64,000 bases of DNA, taken from an uncultured Methanomassiliicoccus sp. (GTDB lineage Archaea > Thermoplasmatota > Thermoplasmata > Methanomassiliicoccales > Methanomassiliicoccaceae). The first letter of the stretch is position 1; every line of letters begins with the position of its first letter. The notes under the pieces were generated by a model. It worked only from the letters and a program-made list of their open reading frames with translations. It had not been told where the DNA came from and made no database searches. Below are positions 55,412 to 64,000 of the stretch, one piece after another. The position numbers were made by a program, and so were the translations under genes. The stretch spans positions 1 through 64,000 of the forward strand of contig CAJKXZ010000001.1 of the NCBI GenBank assembly GCA_905203995.1, read 5' to 3'.

Positions 55412-56248
55412 TCATCCAGAACGTATTGAGTTTGCAGATCTTTCACTAGTTTTCATCGAACGAAAACCAAACCCTCCCCCGGCATTCCAGAATCTGCGTT
55501 TGACAATCATCGTGAGGATGGAAACACCAGCGGCCATCGGTACCAATTTAGTCTCGCCTTTACGCGGCAGGTAATTGATGGCGATCTCTCCGACATTAAG
55601 ACCTTTCTTAATCGATTCAGCAAATAATTCTGCTTCCAGCTCAAAATGTTTTGATTCCAGTTCAAGCACTTTTAAAGCATCGGTACGGAAACCCCACATG
55701 CCGGTACAGATATCGCTGCATTTGTGATTGTAGAGTATGGAGGCGATGTTACTGAGAATAATATTGCCGACGCGGTTCATCTGCGTCATGGCTCCTTCTT
55801 CAATGGTGCCTTTGAAACGCGAACCCATCACCACATCTTCGCCGCCTTCTAAAGCTTCAATGATGTCTGGAATGTATTTTGGCGGATAAGTTCCATCGGC
55901 ATCTAACATAATTACATAATTAGTATCTAATAACGAAGTTAATTCTGGTAGCTGATCGCAGCTGCCATTAGTTAGTGATAACGTTCTATTTACAACATGG
56001 TTAGGAAAACAAAGGTCAATAATCTGGCGGATGCCTACACCTTTGCCGTTTCCCTGCTGGACAATTACATTAGCACCCTTTGCTCGCGCGATTTCCACTG
56101 TGCGATCTGATGAACGTCCATCAATGACTTCGATATCTAACTCATAATCAGAATCTTGTAGATCGATGCTAAATACATTATCAATAACGTCTGCAATACT
56201 CTCTTCTTCATTTAGTGCAGGTATGATAACTGCAATTTTTTTAGTCAT
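55412..56248 (-). CDS. Family 2 glycosyltransferase (dolichol-phosphate sugar synthase-like)
   Basis: 278 residues from ATG 56248 (GAGGATG upstream; a longer frame to 56266 exists). GT2 features: VIIPALNEEESIADVI, the nucleotide-binding IDGRSSD in place of the usual VDDGS, and the DXD-like MLDADGTYPP followed by GSRFKG. Related archaeal enzymes load a sugar onto dolichol phosphate for later membrane-side transfer, fitting the GT-C-like gene that diverges from it. First gene of the minus-strand operon. Confidence 0.85.
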   Translation of the reverse strand: MTKKIAVIIPALNEEESIADVIDNVFSIDLQDSDYELDIEVIDGRSSDRTVEIARAKGANVIVQQGNGKGVGIRQIIDLCFPNHVVNRTLSLTNGSCDQLPELTSLLDTNYVIMLDADGTYPPKYIPDIIEALEGGEDVVMGSRFKGTIEEGAMTQMNRVGNIILSNIASILYNHKCSDICTGMWGFRTDALKVLELESKHFELEAELFAESIKKGLNVGEIAINYLPRKGETKLVPMAAGVSILTMIVKRRFWNAGGGFGFRSMKTSERSANSIRSG

Positions 56249-56427
56249 TTTAGCATCCTCATCCATAGCTTACGCTACCTCATTGGCGGTTTTCGCATAG
56301 AACCAAATCTCATTGCCAGCGTTTGCTAGAATTATTTCTCTTTTGTAAGGGAGAGATACTTATAATTTCGGTTTCACTAGGTTTTCTCTCGTGCTCTAAA
56401 TTCTTGTGGTTTTCTTTCTGCGAGAGT

Positions 56428-56440
56428 TATCTATATAAAC
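56428..56440 (+). promoter_or_regulatory. TATA box of the plus-strand glycan operon
   Basis: TATCTATATAAAC, centred about 30 bases before ATG 56465. The distance predicts transcription starting at or just before that ATG, i.e. a leaderless mRNA. Confidence 0.55.
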
Positions 56441-56464
56441 CGTCTGTTGAAATATGATTCAAAG

Positions 56465-58126
56465 ATGGGGAAAGTCTTGAACAAAGAATATGGGATACGT
56501 CCCTTGCCTCTCTATCTTTTGACCTTAGTAGGCTTAGCTACCTGCATAATCTCCTCATATGGTTATTCAATTCAACACATCCCAGTGTCGGAACCATTCG
56601 GGCTCTTGGGCATGCTGCCAATTGGATTCTGGATTGGCATGGGCATTATGCTGATTTCACTGGCCATTGGCGCCTTTACGGCCTCGGAGCGGGTATTCTT
56701 TATCCAGGCGATGGCGGTCTTTGTTACGTTGTGGGGATCAACTGCCTTGTTCCAAACTTATCCGGCAGTATGGGACTCCTACATGCACTACAACTCTTCG
56801 TTTGAAATCGCTACTACCGGTTTCATACCTGACAATCCGGATTATTCTTATGCATATAATTATCCTGGATTTTTTTCCTTTGCTGCAACTTATTCGGTAA
56901 TTGCCGATCCCAATGTCCTTAGCTTTTTAAGGTTCTATCCCGTATTTGCCGCGGCGTTTACGCTTGTTGCCATCTACCTCTTCGTGCGAACCTATGTTCC
57001 TGCGGCTGGTTACCGGGTGGCATTTTTAGTAGCCGCTTTTGTAAATGTCTGGTTACAATTTAATTTCTCACCGCAATCAATTGGTCTTGCCATCGGTCTC
57101 TTGATTTTCGTTTGTTTAGAACGGCAGGGCACGGTTTGGAAAGCAACGGCGGTGGCCTTATTTGCCTTCTTAGTGGTATCACACCCCACCACTGTATTGT
57201 TTGTGTTGAGTGCGGTCGTTGTTAAAGAAATAGTTAGTAGAATCTATCATCGGGTCAAACCCACTGCTCCGCCAGTAAACGGTCGCTGGCCGGCGGCATT
57301 ATTTATTATCATCTGGTTAGTTTGGTCTTTGATTGGTGCTGCCGAATTTACGCTGAATTTATCACAGTTTATCCTCGGACAAGTTCAGTATCTAGGCTTT
57401 ATGGATCAAGCCGTTCAGAATCAGTATGAAATGAGAACCGGTACGGAGAATATCTTTGGTACTCTCTATCCGCAAATTCGTACCTACACGATCTTACTCT
57501 TTGGTATCTTAACCTTAATCGGTTTACTGCTTTACTTGCTAAATAGGAAGAAAATTCCTCTTCCCAAACATATCTTGCCGTTATTGTTCATTCCCGCCGC
57601 TGCGATTCCCCTCGATGCGCTGTTCTTTAACGGACAGATCTACGATCGAGGCATTTTGTATCTGATGCTGGTGGCGCCGTTATTCTTTATTCCCCCCTTG
57701 CTCCGGAAAAAGAAGGCGGCAGCGGTCATAACAACCATTCTTGTAGCTGGCATTGTGGTTTCCTGCGCTTCGACGATCTTCTACCAGCAGAGTTTGTACA
57801 CCAGCAGTGCTGAGAGCATTGCTGCTACCGACTACCTCTCGGAAGAAGTCCCGCAGACCTACGTCATTGGCGGTTATTATCCCTACAAAGATTGGGGTGA
57901 TGGAGAGTCATATCAAAGATTGCAGTTCAGCGCCACCTATCCCACTACCGTTCATGATATGGCCACCTCTTCGGGTCCGGGCTCGTATCTGTTTGACGAC
58001 ACTACGGAATTATGGTATCTGCAGTGGGGCATCAAAGATCGCTATGATTTCTACCTCAGTCAGGAAGGGCAGAATTACAAAGTGTATGATAACGGGCAGT
58101 ATCAGGTAATGTTCGCTAGGGGGTAA
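56465..58126 (+). CDS. Multi-spanning GT-C-like membrane glycosyltransferase
   Basis: 553 residues from ATG 56465, the start best matching the TATA box; TTG 56447 would add six residues. About eleven membrane helices with a large loop after the first ones carrying VWDSYMHYNSSFEI, whose Asp may be the catalytic residue of GT-C enzymes, and a soluble extracytoplasmic C-terminal domain (about 450-553). It probably moves a sugar from a lipid-phosphate carrier onto a surface glycan. Not close to AglB; no WWDYG motif is seen. Confidence 0.65.
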   Translation: MGKVLNKEYGIRPLPLYLLTLVGLATCIISSYGYSIQHIPVSEPFGLLGMLPIGFWIGMGIMLISLAIGAFTASERVFFIQAMAVFVTLWGSTALFQTYPAVWDSYMHYNSSFEIATTGFIPDNPDYSYAYNYPGFFSFAATYSVIADPNVLSFLRFYPVFAAAFTLVAIYLFVRTYVPAAGYRVAFLVAAFVNVWLQFNFSPQSIGLAIGLLIFVCLERQGTVWKATAVALFAFLVVSHPTTVLFVLSAVVVKEIVSRIYHRVKPTAPPVNGRWPAALFIIIWLVWSLIGAAEFTLNLSQFILGQVQYLGFMDQAVQNQYEMRTGTENIFGTLYPQIRTYTILLFGILTLIGLLLYLLNRKKIPLPKHILPLLFIPAAAIPLDALFFNGQIYDRGILYLMLVAPLFFIPPLLRKKKAAAVITTILVAGIVVSCASTIFYQQSLYTSSAESIAATDYLSEEVPQTYVIGGYYPYKDWGDGESYQRLQFSATYPTTVHDMATSSGPGSYLFDDTTELWYLQWGIKDRYDFYLSQEGQNYKVYDNGQYQVMFARG

Positions 58127-58132
58127 TGAACG

Positions 58133-59311
58133 GTGAACGTCGCCTTAGTGAATCTCATTTCCAAAACAGCTGATTTGCCCAAGGGGCGGATCGCTAAGAA
58201 TCCGGTGCCTACCTCTGATCTAGATCTAAACATCACGCAGTTGGCCAAATGTATGGCGGCCAAGGGGCATGAAGTAACGATCTATATTGCGGATGCTTAC
58301 GAACCGGCTACAAAATGCTCCCTTGCGGGCGTGGAGATTGTCTATGTGCCGACGCGCCTGAGTTCCATCCTGCCTCCAGCGGTGTTTCCCTGCACACCTA
58401 ATTTAAAATCGCAGTTAAAAGACAAGGGCTTTGATATCGTTCAGTCAGGAGAAGTCTTTCAGCTAGGCACCTTCTATGCCCACGCAGCGACAAAAAACAC
58501 TCCTGCTAAATTCTTTATCTGGCAGGAATTAGATATCTTAATGCAAGGCACAGCAGGGACCGTTCAAAAACAGTTTTACCGCACCATCGGTAAGCGCATG
58601 AGCAAACATTGTAAGTTGATCCCGCGCTCAAAATCAGCGGCTGATCATCTCCGCACGCATGGCTTTGCCGAAGAGCAGCTAACCACTGTTGTTCATTCAG
58701 GCGTAAACTGCACTACCTTTTGCCCGCTGGATAAGCACGAAGCGCGACAAAGATTTGGTCTTGAAAATGCTGATCAAGTAGTCATTGCCGTCGGCCGCTT
58801 TCACATCAATAAAGGTTTTGACATCTTGATCAAATCAGCAGCGATCGTCAGAAAAAATTGTCCCCATTTTAAATTAATTCTTAAAGGGACGGGACCAGAA
58901 GAAGAAGCATTACGGCTGCTGGTTAGCAAACTGGAACTTAAGGAAACGGTAATCTTTCACACGCAATATCTGAACGATCAGGAGATGGCTATGCTCTACA
59001 ACTGTGCAGACCTCTATGTTTTGTGCAGTCGCAATGATCTCTTTCCGTTTACCGCGATCGAGGCTATTGCCTGCGGAGTGCCGATCGTTTCTTCGTTTCA
59101 GCGGGGAATTGAATCAGATATCATCAACGAAGGCGCCGGGGTGCTCACCGCCGCAGCACCAGAGGAGATTGCAGCAACCATTTTGGAACTCTTAGCCGAT
59201 CAGGACACGCTTGACAATCTGCGTAAAAAATCACGATCCTTAGCGCTTAATGAATTTGATTTCAACATCTCAGCAGAACGCTTATGCGGCATTTATGAGG
59301 GAGCCCTATGA
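58133..59311 (+). CDS. Family 4 glycosyltransferase
   Basis: 392 residues from GTG 58133 (AGGGGGTAATG upstream), six bases after the GT-C-like gene. GT-B fold: VIAVGRFHINKGFDILIKSAAIV, and DLYVLCSRNDLFPFTAIEAIACGVPIVSSFQRG (EX7E). The N-terminal acceptor domain starts VNLISKTADLPKGRI. Overlaps the next glycosyltransferase by four bases, so the block is one operon. Confidence 0.88.
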   Translation: MNVALVNLISKTADLPKGRIAKNPVPTSDLDLNITQLAKCMAAKGHEVTIYIADAYEPATKCSLAGVEIVYVPTRLSSILPPAVFPCTPNLKSQLKDKGFDIVQSGEVFQLGTFYAHAATKNTPAKFFIWQELDILMQGTAGTVQKQFYRTIGKRMSKHCKLIPRSKSAADHLRTHGFAEEQLTTVVHSGVNCTTFCPLDKHEARQRFGLENADQVVIAVGRFHINKGFDILIKSAAIVRKNCPHFKLILKGTGPEEEALRLLVSKLELKETVIFHTQYLNDQEMAMLYNCADLYVLCSRNDLFPFTAIEAIACGVPIVSSFQRGIESDIINEGAGVLTAAAPEEIAATILELLADQDTLDNLRKKSRSLALNEFDFNISAERLCGIYEGAL

Positions 59312-60396
59312 ATAAAATTCTCTTTGTTCCCTATGTAACACCTAATGCCCAAAGCAGTGAGCGGACACCGAAACTTCTGCATATTCTCTCGCAGTGGGGA
59401 GAGATTGTTCCGATTACTACTGATAAATTAGACAGTAAAGTATTCGATCAGAAACGTAATAAATTCGCGCGATACGGTTTATTCATTCTCAATGAGTTGA
59501 AAACTTTCTTCAACATCCTTACCAATGGTAAAAAAAATCGAGGAAGCCTCGTTTTTGCCGAAGGTTCTTATTATGCCTTTGTCGGAGCCATGGCTTCAAA
59601 AATTTTACAGATTCCGGCAGTCTGGGATAATCACGGCAATATCCGTGATTTTGGAGCAGCGGTAGGCAAATCAAAGATTTTCATCAAACTCAATCTCTGG
59701 CTGGAAAAAATTACCGCATCGATGGTCTCCTGCGTGTTGGTCGTATCCGAAAAAGATAAAATGGCCTACGCGGAAATGGGCTTCGACACTTCTAAATTCA
59801 TAATCATTCCTACTTGTGCCGATTTTGCTAATATTCCGGAGATTTCTAAAAAAGACGCAAGAGTAAAATTAGGAATTGATGATAATAAAAAAATAATATT
59901 ATTCTTTGGTTCTTTAAATTACTATCCTAATAAAGACGCGGTACGCTATCTGCTTGATGAAATGCTTCCCAGTTTAAAAAAAACTACTCCGGAGGCGCTC
60001 CTTTATGTGGCTGGCAGTGGCAAAATCGAAGATGCTGATGAGGCAGTAATGCTGGGCTTCGTCCCCGATATCTTTTTGTGGATTTCCGCGGCCGATGTCT
60101 GTGTTGCACCTTTATGGAAAGGAGTCGGCATTCTTACCAAAGTTATTGACATCTTAGCTATGGGCCGCCCGGTAGTGGTCAGTCAGCTTGCCGTTGACGG
60201 CATACCGGAATTAGTCGATGGTAAAAATTGTTTAATTGGTACCCGTGAAAATTTTCATGAAAAAGTAGAGCAGATCTTAGATGACCCCCAGCTGGGAGAA
60301 GCTCTGGGGTCTGAAGGTCGTAATCTGATTGTTGAAAAATACTCTTGGGGCGCAGTTGCACCCCAACTAAAATCTTGCTTAGAGGGTTTAGAATGA
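59308..60396 (+). CDS. Family 4 glycosyltransferase
   Basis: 362 residues. Rossmann donor domain with IILFFGSLNYYPNKDAVRYLLDEML and a degenerate donor-site end (KGVGILTKVIDILAMGRPVVVSQLAVDGIPEL). The opening KILFVPYVTPNAQSSERTPKLLHIL lacks the usual GG loop. The segment IIPTCADFANIPE is the domain hinge. It overlaps its neighbours by four bases on each side. Confidence 0.82.
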   Translation: MNKILFVPYVTPNAQSSERTPKLLHILSQWGEIVPITTDKLDSKVFDQKRNKFARYGLFILNELKTFFNILTNGKKNRGSLVFAEGSYYAFVGAMASKILQIPAVWDNHGNIRDFGAAVGKSKIFIKLNLWLEKITASMVSCVLVVSEKDKMAYAEMGFDTSKFIIIPTCADFANIPEISKKDARVKLGIDDNKKIILFFGSLNYYPNKDAVRYLLDEMLPSLKKTTPEALLYVAGSGKIEDADEAVMLGFVPDIFLWISAADVCVAPLWKGVGILTKVIDILAMGRPVVVSQLAVDGIPELVDGKNCLIGTRENFHEKVEQILDDPQLGEALGSEGRNLIVEKYSWGAVAPQLKSCLEGLE

Positions 60397-61319
60397 AGGA
60401 AGTTGTATTTGCTAGCCCACAACGGCCATTTGATCTGTTGCTCAACATGGCTATTGCTGTAATTGCTGTTGTTATGGGTATTGCCGGGATGCACGGAATT
60501 ATCTTGGATATCATTGCTTTTTATGCAGTATTCTTTGCTACGGGATATGCGCTCGTCTCTGCATTATTCCCTGGGCGCATGGCTTTACTGTCGCAGTCCT
60601 TTACACTGCCGAGAGTTGAAAAGACCCATGAAATTACGATGCTGGAAAGGATCGCTTTATCGGTAGCTTTGAGTGCCGTAATCCTTGGTATTTCTGGTGT
60701 CCTGCTCTCCCGTGGACTCTTTGGTCTGACTACTTTGACGGCTACCCTCGAGGTATTGATCTTTACGACCATCTTTACCTTAATTGCCCTCAGTCGGCGG
60801 CTGGCCTGGATACGTGATCCTTTCACGCTAACCATCAAAGCTGGGATTGGTCGCAAATACACGACTGCTGAAAAATCGCTAATGGGCTTAGTTGTGGTAG
60901 CACTGGTGCTCTTCGTAGCTGTCTCGGCAAGTACCTTAGCTAAAGAGCCGCAGCAGGAAAACTTTGTTGAATTCAGCATAAGTGGACCGGCTGGAAATGT
61001 GGAAAGTTTGCCTACTACCGTAGCCGGAGTTGCAAGTGTCACCGTCAACATCACTTCACACATCGCTGAAGAAACCAACTTGACGCTTGTTGTTTCGGAT
61101 GGATTAGGTTACAGCCGAACAGTCTACTTCTCTCCGGGAACCGTGATCTCCTTGGATCCTTCTGTGGGGAGAACCACGATGTTAACAGTTGCAGAGGGTG
61201 AGACTCTGAACCTGAACATACCTTTCTCTGTCCCTACTCCTGGCGATCATGTGATTTATTTCACACTACTCAGCGATAAAGAAACATTACAACTTTGGAT
61301 GCCTGTACATGTCCTCTAA
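60393..61319 (+). CDS. DUF1616 membrane protein
   Basis: 308 residues from ATG 60393 (ATGA overlap with the preceding gene). Four membrane segments in the N-terminal half (AVIAVVMGIAGMHG, DIIAFYAVFFATGYALVSALF, IALSVALSAVILGISGVLL, VLIFTTIFTLIALS), a fifth near residue 165, then an extracytoplasmic beta-sandwich (170-308). This matches the archaeal DUF1616 family, often found with glycosylation genes; function unknown. Confidence 0.75.
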   Translation: MKEVVFASPQRPFDLLLNMAIAVIAVVMGIAGMHGIILDIIAFYAVFFATGYALVSALFPGRMALLSQSFTLPRVEKTHEITMLERIALSVALSAVILGISGVLLSRGLFGLTTLTATLEVLIFTTIFTLIALSRRLAWIRDPFTLTIKAGIGRKYTTAEKSLMGLVVVALVLFVAVSASTLAKEPQQENFVEFSISGPAGNVESLPTTVAGVASVTVNITSHIAEETNLTLVVSDGLGYSRTVYFSPGTVISLDPSVGRTTMLTVAEGETLNLNIPFSVPTPGDHVIYFTLLSDKETLQLWMPVHVL

Positions 61320-62070
61320 CCTGCGTAACCACGATACGTATCAAATACCCCGTGCTACAAAAATTAAAACAGTGTATAGCACCGAAGACGAATTACTCGG
61401 CAGAACCCGCTTACTCTCGGAATGGATGTCCGATGGCGAGATCTATCTCGATGTGGGATGTTCAAGCGGAGAAGTCATCGGTTCCGTCGGTAATCGTTGT
61501 TCTCGTGCCGTTGGTATCGATGTAGATACCCGAACCATGGCAGAAGCTAAAAAGCAGTATCCCGGTTTTGATTTTGTTCTAGGCAGTGCGGACAACCTGC
61601 CCTTTGCCGACGAATCATTCACAACCGTTTCCATGCTTGATGTTTTGGAGCATGTCCCCGATCCCCAAAAATCACTAAGTGAGATCGATCGGGTTCTCCG
61701 TCCCGGTGGTCATTTAATCATCTCTGTACCGCACAAAGGATCATTTTGGTTTATTGACGCCCAGCGTTCTAAGATTTTTGCAGCCGGTAGAAAAATACTC
61801 TTAGGAAAAAATGATGAAATTTTAGAACATAAACACTATACTACTGCTGAACTGCTGGAACTGCTTCCCGGCTATACCGTTGTAAACAAACACTACGGAG
61901 GTCTTCTTTTGTATCCCCTGTGTGGATATATTTTGATGTTTACTGACAGCATCGGCATTAGGAAAATCTCGAATGCGGTGCGTAGAATCGAGGAATCTGA
62001 TTTTCAAAGAGATTACGGTGAAAGAAGCTGGCATTTGATGATGCAACTCCGCAAAGGTGAACGGCCATGA
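61309..62070 (+). CDS. Class I SAM-dependent methyltransferase in glycan operon
   Basis: 253 residues, Methyltransf_11-like: SAM motif YLDVGCSSGEVIGSVG (about 45-60), acidic post-II residue (GIDVDTRT), VLGSADNLPFADESFTTVSMLDVLEHVPDPQKSLSEIDRVLRPGG. It probably methylates a sugar or lipid head group. Overlaps the DUF1616 gene by eleven bases and the next gene by four. Confidence 0.85.
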   Translation: MSSNLRNHDTYQIPRATKIKTVYSTEDELLGRTRLLSEWMSDGEIYLDVGCSSGEVIGSVGNRCSRAVGIDVDTRTMAEAKKQYPGFDFVLGSADNLPFADESFTTVSMLDVLEHVPDPQKSLSEIDRVLRPGGHLIISVPHKGSFWFIDAQRSKIFAAGRKILLGKNDEILEHKHYTTAELLELLPGYTVVNKHYGGLLLYPLCGYILMFTDSIGIRKISNAVRRIEESDFQRDYGERSWHLMMQLRKGERP

Positions 62071-62987
62071 CCTCGGTATCTGTTATTGTCTGCACCTATA
62101 ACCGCATACAGTGGCTTACCAAATGTTTACGCTCTCTTGAATCACAGTCACCGCAGCCCGATGAAATTATTGTCGTCGACGGACCCTCCGATGACGGTAC
62201 CCGCGATATGCTGGAACTATTGGATACTAAAGGAGAGCTCAAACTAATTCGTCAAGAATCACTGGGCGGTATTTCTTCGGCAAGAAATCTTGGTTTGCGA
62301 GAAGCTAAGTCAGAAATTGTTTGCTTTATTGATGATGATGCCGTAGCCCAACCAGGATGGTTAAATGCTATTCTCAACGCCTATGATGATAACCGCGTCG
62401 GCGGTGTCGGCGGCCCTGTTTTTGATATGAATGGGAATTTATCAATGGGTAAGAATGCGGTAGCTCCTGACGGCCGCTGGTTCGATGAATCCCGTCAGGA
62501 ATGCTTGGATGGACTTTATCCAGTCATGGTCGGCTGTAATATGTCATTCAAACGGCAGATCCTCATCGAGGCCGGTGGTTTTGATCCTTATTTCCGATTC
62601 CATCAAGATGAAACCGATGCTTGCCTCAAGGTAGTAAAATCAGGTTACATCATCGCTTATGCTGATGGCGCTTCTGTGCGGCATGAATGGTGTGAAGGTT
62701 CTTACCGTAAAGACCGTGTCAGATGGTATCTAAAACTGAGATATCTCTGGGGCAGAAATAATTCATACTTAGTAAGAAAACATTTTAGTGAGGAAATGAA
62801 ATTTAAACACTATGTAAACTGCAGAATGTCTAGTTTCCTCAATAAAAGAATTCCCAAAGGTATCTTGGAAAAAGAAGAAACAGAAGGCAAAGGTCTCCCG
62901 CTTTATGTGGTTGCGATCGGAACTGTTTTTGAGGCAATAGGTCTTTTAAAAGGTTGGAATGACGGAGCTAACGGCAAACATTTCTAA
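62067..62987 (+). CDS. Family 2 glycosyltransferase
   Basis: 306 residues, GT-A fold: SVIVCTYNRIQWLTKCLRSL, DEIIVVDGPSDDGT, and the DXD motif CFIDDDAVAQPGWL; the acceptor-site ED pair reads FHQDETDACLKVVKSGY. A basic C-terminal half (VRWYLKLRYLWGRNNSYL) may sit on the membrane. Last gene of the plus-strand operon; it ends one base before the convergent GT4 gene. Confidence 0.9.
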   Translation: MTSVSVIVCTYNRIQWLTKCLRSLESQSPQPDEIIVVDGPSDDGTRDMLELLDTKGELKLIRQESLGGISSARNLGLREAKSEIVCFIDDDAVAQPGWLNAILNAYDDNRVGGVGGPVFDMNGNLSMGKNAVAPDGRWFDESRQECLDGLYPVMVGCNMSFKRQILIEAGGFDPYFRFHQDETDACLKVVKSGYIIAYADGASVRHEWCEGSYRKDRVRWYLKLRYLWGRNNSYLVRKHFSEEMKFKHYVNCRMSSFLNKRIPKGILEKEETEGKGLPLYVVAIGTVFEAIGLLKGWNDGANGKHF

Positions 62988-62988
62988 C

Positions 62989-63984
62989 TCAGACCAGCTC
63001 CTTCAACAATTCCTTATATTCTTTTTCAAAACGTTCCATGGAAAATCTAGCCATAATCTCCGGCGAGGGCTTGCGATCAGCATTAATTACCTTTTTAATG
63101 CCTTTAAGATAACCTTCTTCATTGTCGAGTTCGACAATTTCACCCACATCTTCTGAATGCATATCTTCCAAAATCCCGGTTTTTGCTGCTACCACTGGTA
63201 TGCCGCATTTGAGAGCTTCCATGATCGAATATCCCGATGATTCGTAGCGGGAAGGAAATAATAAAAAATCGGCTGCAGAGTAATACTTGGGCATATCGTA
63301 ATAATCAACATTCTGTCTGACGATCATCCCTTTACTGCTCGGTACTTCACTGGGTGTCACACACAAGATCTTCATCTGTTTGGAGATTTTAGAGACAATA
63401 TCAAAACCTTTAGTCTGATCTGCACGACCGACAAAGATGCCCATCAGCCCTTTGTGGGTTACTCCCAGTTCCGCACGCGCTGTTTCTTGGGGTATTTTAT
63501 GAAAAATATCGGGTACTGCATTTTCAATGACGCGTGACTCCGCTTTGTAGTACTTTTTCAGCTCTCTCTGTACTTTAGCGCTCACGGCAACATTAATTCC
63601 CTGCCGCAAACATTTTTTCTCAAACAACGTAGAGAGATATCGGGCCTGTAAACGTCCGCATTGGTCCTTGAGTGCTTCATTAGCAAAACCTGAGTAGGTG
63701 AAATGGAAGATGTTTACGATGGGACACGGATTACCGATGTTCCAGCCGGCATAGACATTACGCAAAATCACATCATATTTTTCCTGGCGCTGCTTAAATT
63801 CTTGACCTACTTTCCAAGAGCGATATTCATTTTGCAAGCCCAGCTTATTGAAAATCGCGCGGCTACTATGTGCTGCCGTGATCAGCGTTGACTGCGGGAA
63901 TACTTTTTGCAAGTGCTCGCTAAAGACTTCCGTTCCCCCTTTGACCTGCGCGTAATCATTCAAAGCAACAATTGCTATTTTCAA
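62989..63984 (-). CDS. Family 4 glycosyltransferase
   Basis: 331 residues from TTG 63984, which follows GGAGGA (63991-63996 region) at a normal distance. GT-B fold: KIAIVALNDYAQVKGGTEVFSEHL acceptor loop; donor motifs MGIFVGRADQTKGFDIVSKI and YYSAADFLLFPSRYESSGYSIMEALKCGIPVVAA (EX7E). Convergent with the plus-strand glycan operon; more cluster genes may follow outside the window. Confidence 0.88.
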   Translation of the reverse strand: MKIAIVALNDYAQVKGGTEVFSEHLQKVFPQSTLITAAHSSRAIFNKLGLQNEYRSWKVGQEFKQRQEKYDVILRNVYAGWNIGNPCPIVNIFHFTYSGFANEALKDQCGRLQARYLSTLFEKKCLRQGINVAVSAKVQRELKKYYKAESRVIENAVPDIFHKIPQETARAELGVTHKGLMGIFVGRADQTKGFDIVSKISKQMKILCVTPSEVPSSKGMIVRQNVDYYDMPKYYSAADFLLFPSRYESSGYSIMEALKCGIPVVAAKTGILEDMHSEDVGEIVELDNEEGYLKGIKKVINADRKPSPEIMARFSMERFEKEYKELLKELV

Positions 63985-64000
63985 TCGCGTTCCTCCGGTT

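Overview
The window reads as chromosomal DNA of a methanogenic archaeon, most likely of the order Methanomassiliicoccales (H2-dependent methylotrophs, common in guts). Seen in the sequence: an mcrBDGA operon, a corrinoid protein / CoM methyltransferase / RamA-type activase trio, archaeal LonB, Hel308, Cgi121 (KEOPS), minimal SufBC, the archaeal thiolase/HMG-CoA synthase/DUF35 set and TATA-box promoters with several apparently leaderless genes. Placement in Methanomassiliicoccales is inference from the methylotrophic genes, the mid-range GC and the large adhesin-like protein.

Layout. 1-4298: 3' part of a giant multi-domain surface protein with a C-terminal membrane anchor. 4520-9189: HdeD-like membrane protein, ornithine carbamoyltransferase, and DNA/RNA-processing enzymes (RecJ-like DHH protein, YprB-like exonuclease, metallophosphoesterase). 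9190-13099: methyl-transfer module with separate promoters for the corrinoid protein (long structured leader), the MtbA/MtaA-family methyltransferase and RamA. 13367-16243: Lrp regulator, Tdi1/GAD-like immunity-type protein, SAM methyltransferase, HEAT-like protein. 16360-22926: YcaO and TfuA (McrA thioglycine installation), then mcrB-mcrD-mcrG-mcrA and a DUF2098 gene.

23063-29845: Fic protein with an operator-like repeat, an unknown protein coupled to a NYN nuclease, small membrane proteins, OsmC, a NifX/NifB-type protein, an MFS transporter. 29821-36085: YdjM-like protein, sufCB, EFR1 ferredoxin, SDR, a TetR regulator with a duplicated palindromic operator, DUF1638. 36182-39699: tRNA-Pro(CGG), XRE-type regulator and the mevalonate-entry operon. 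39777-49151: YhiM (DUF2776) homologue, Cgi121, thrB-thrC, Hel308, LonB, nadM-pncC. 49155 to the end: a surface-glycan cluster in two opposing blocks with seven glycosyltransferases (two GT2, five GT4), two B12-binding radical SAM enzymes, a GNAT/CelD-like acyltransferase, a GT-C-like membrane protein, DUF1616 and a SAM methyltransferase.

How it works together: the corrinoid protein would carry a methyl group from an unseen substrate methyltransferase, the MtbA-like enzyme would pass it to CoM, RamA would keep the corrinoid in Co(I), and MCR, matured by YcaO/TfuA, would release methane. No substrate-specific methyltransferase (MtmB, MtbB, MttB, MtaB) is present. No CRISPR array, insertion sequence or integrase was seen. 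The strongest leads for something new are the structured leader before the corrinoid gene, the unknown-protein/NYN-nuclease pair beside a self-repressing-looking Fic gene, the immunity-type protein, and the radical-SAM-rich glycan cluster.
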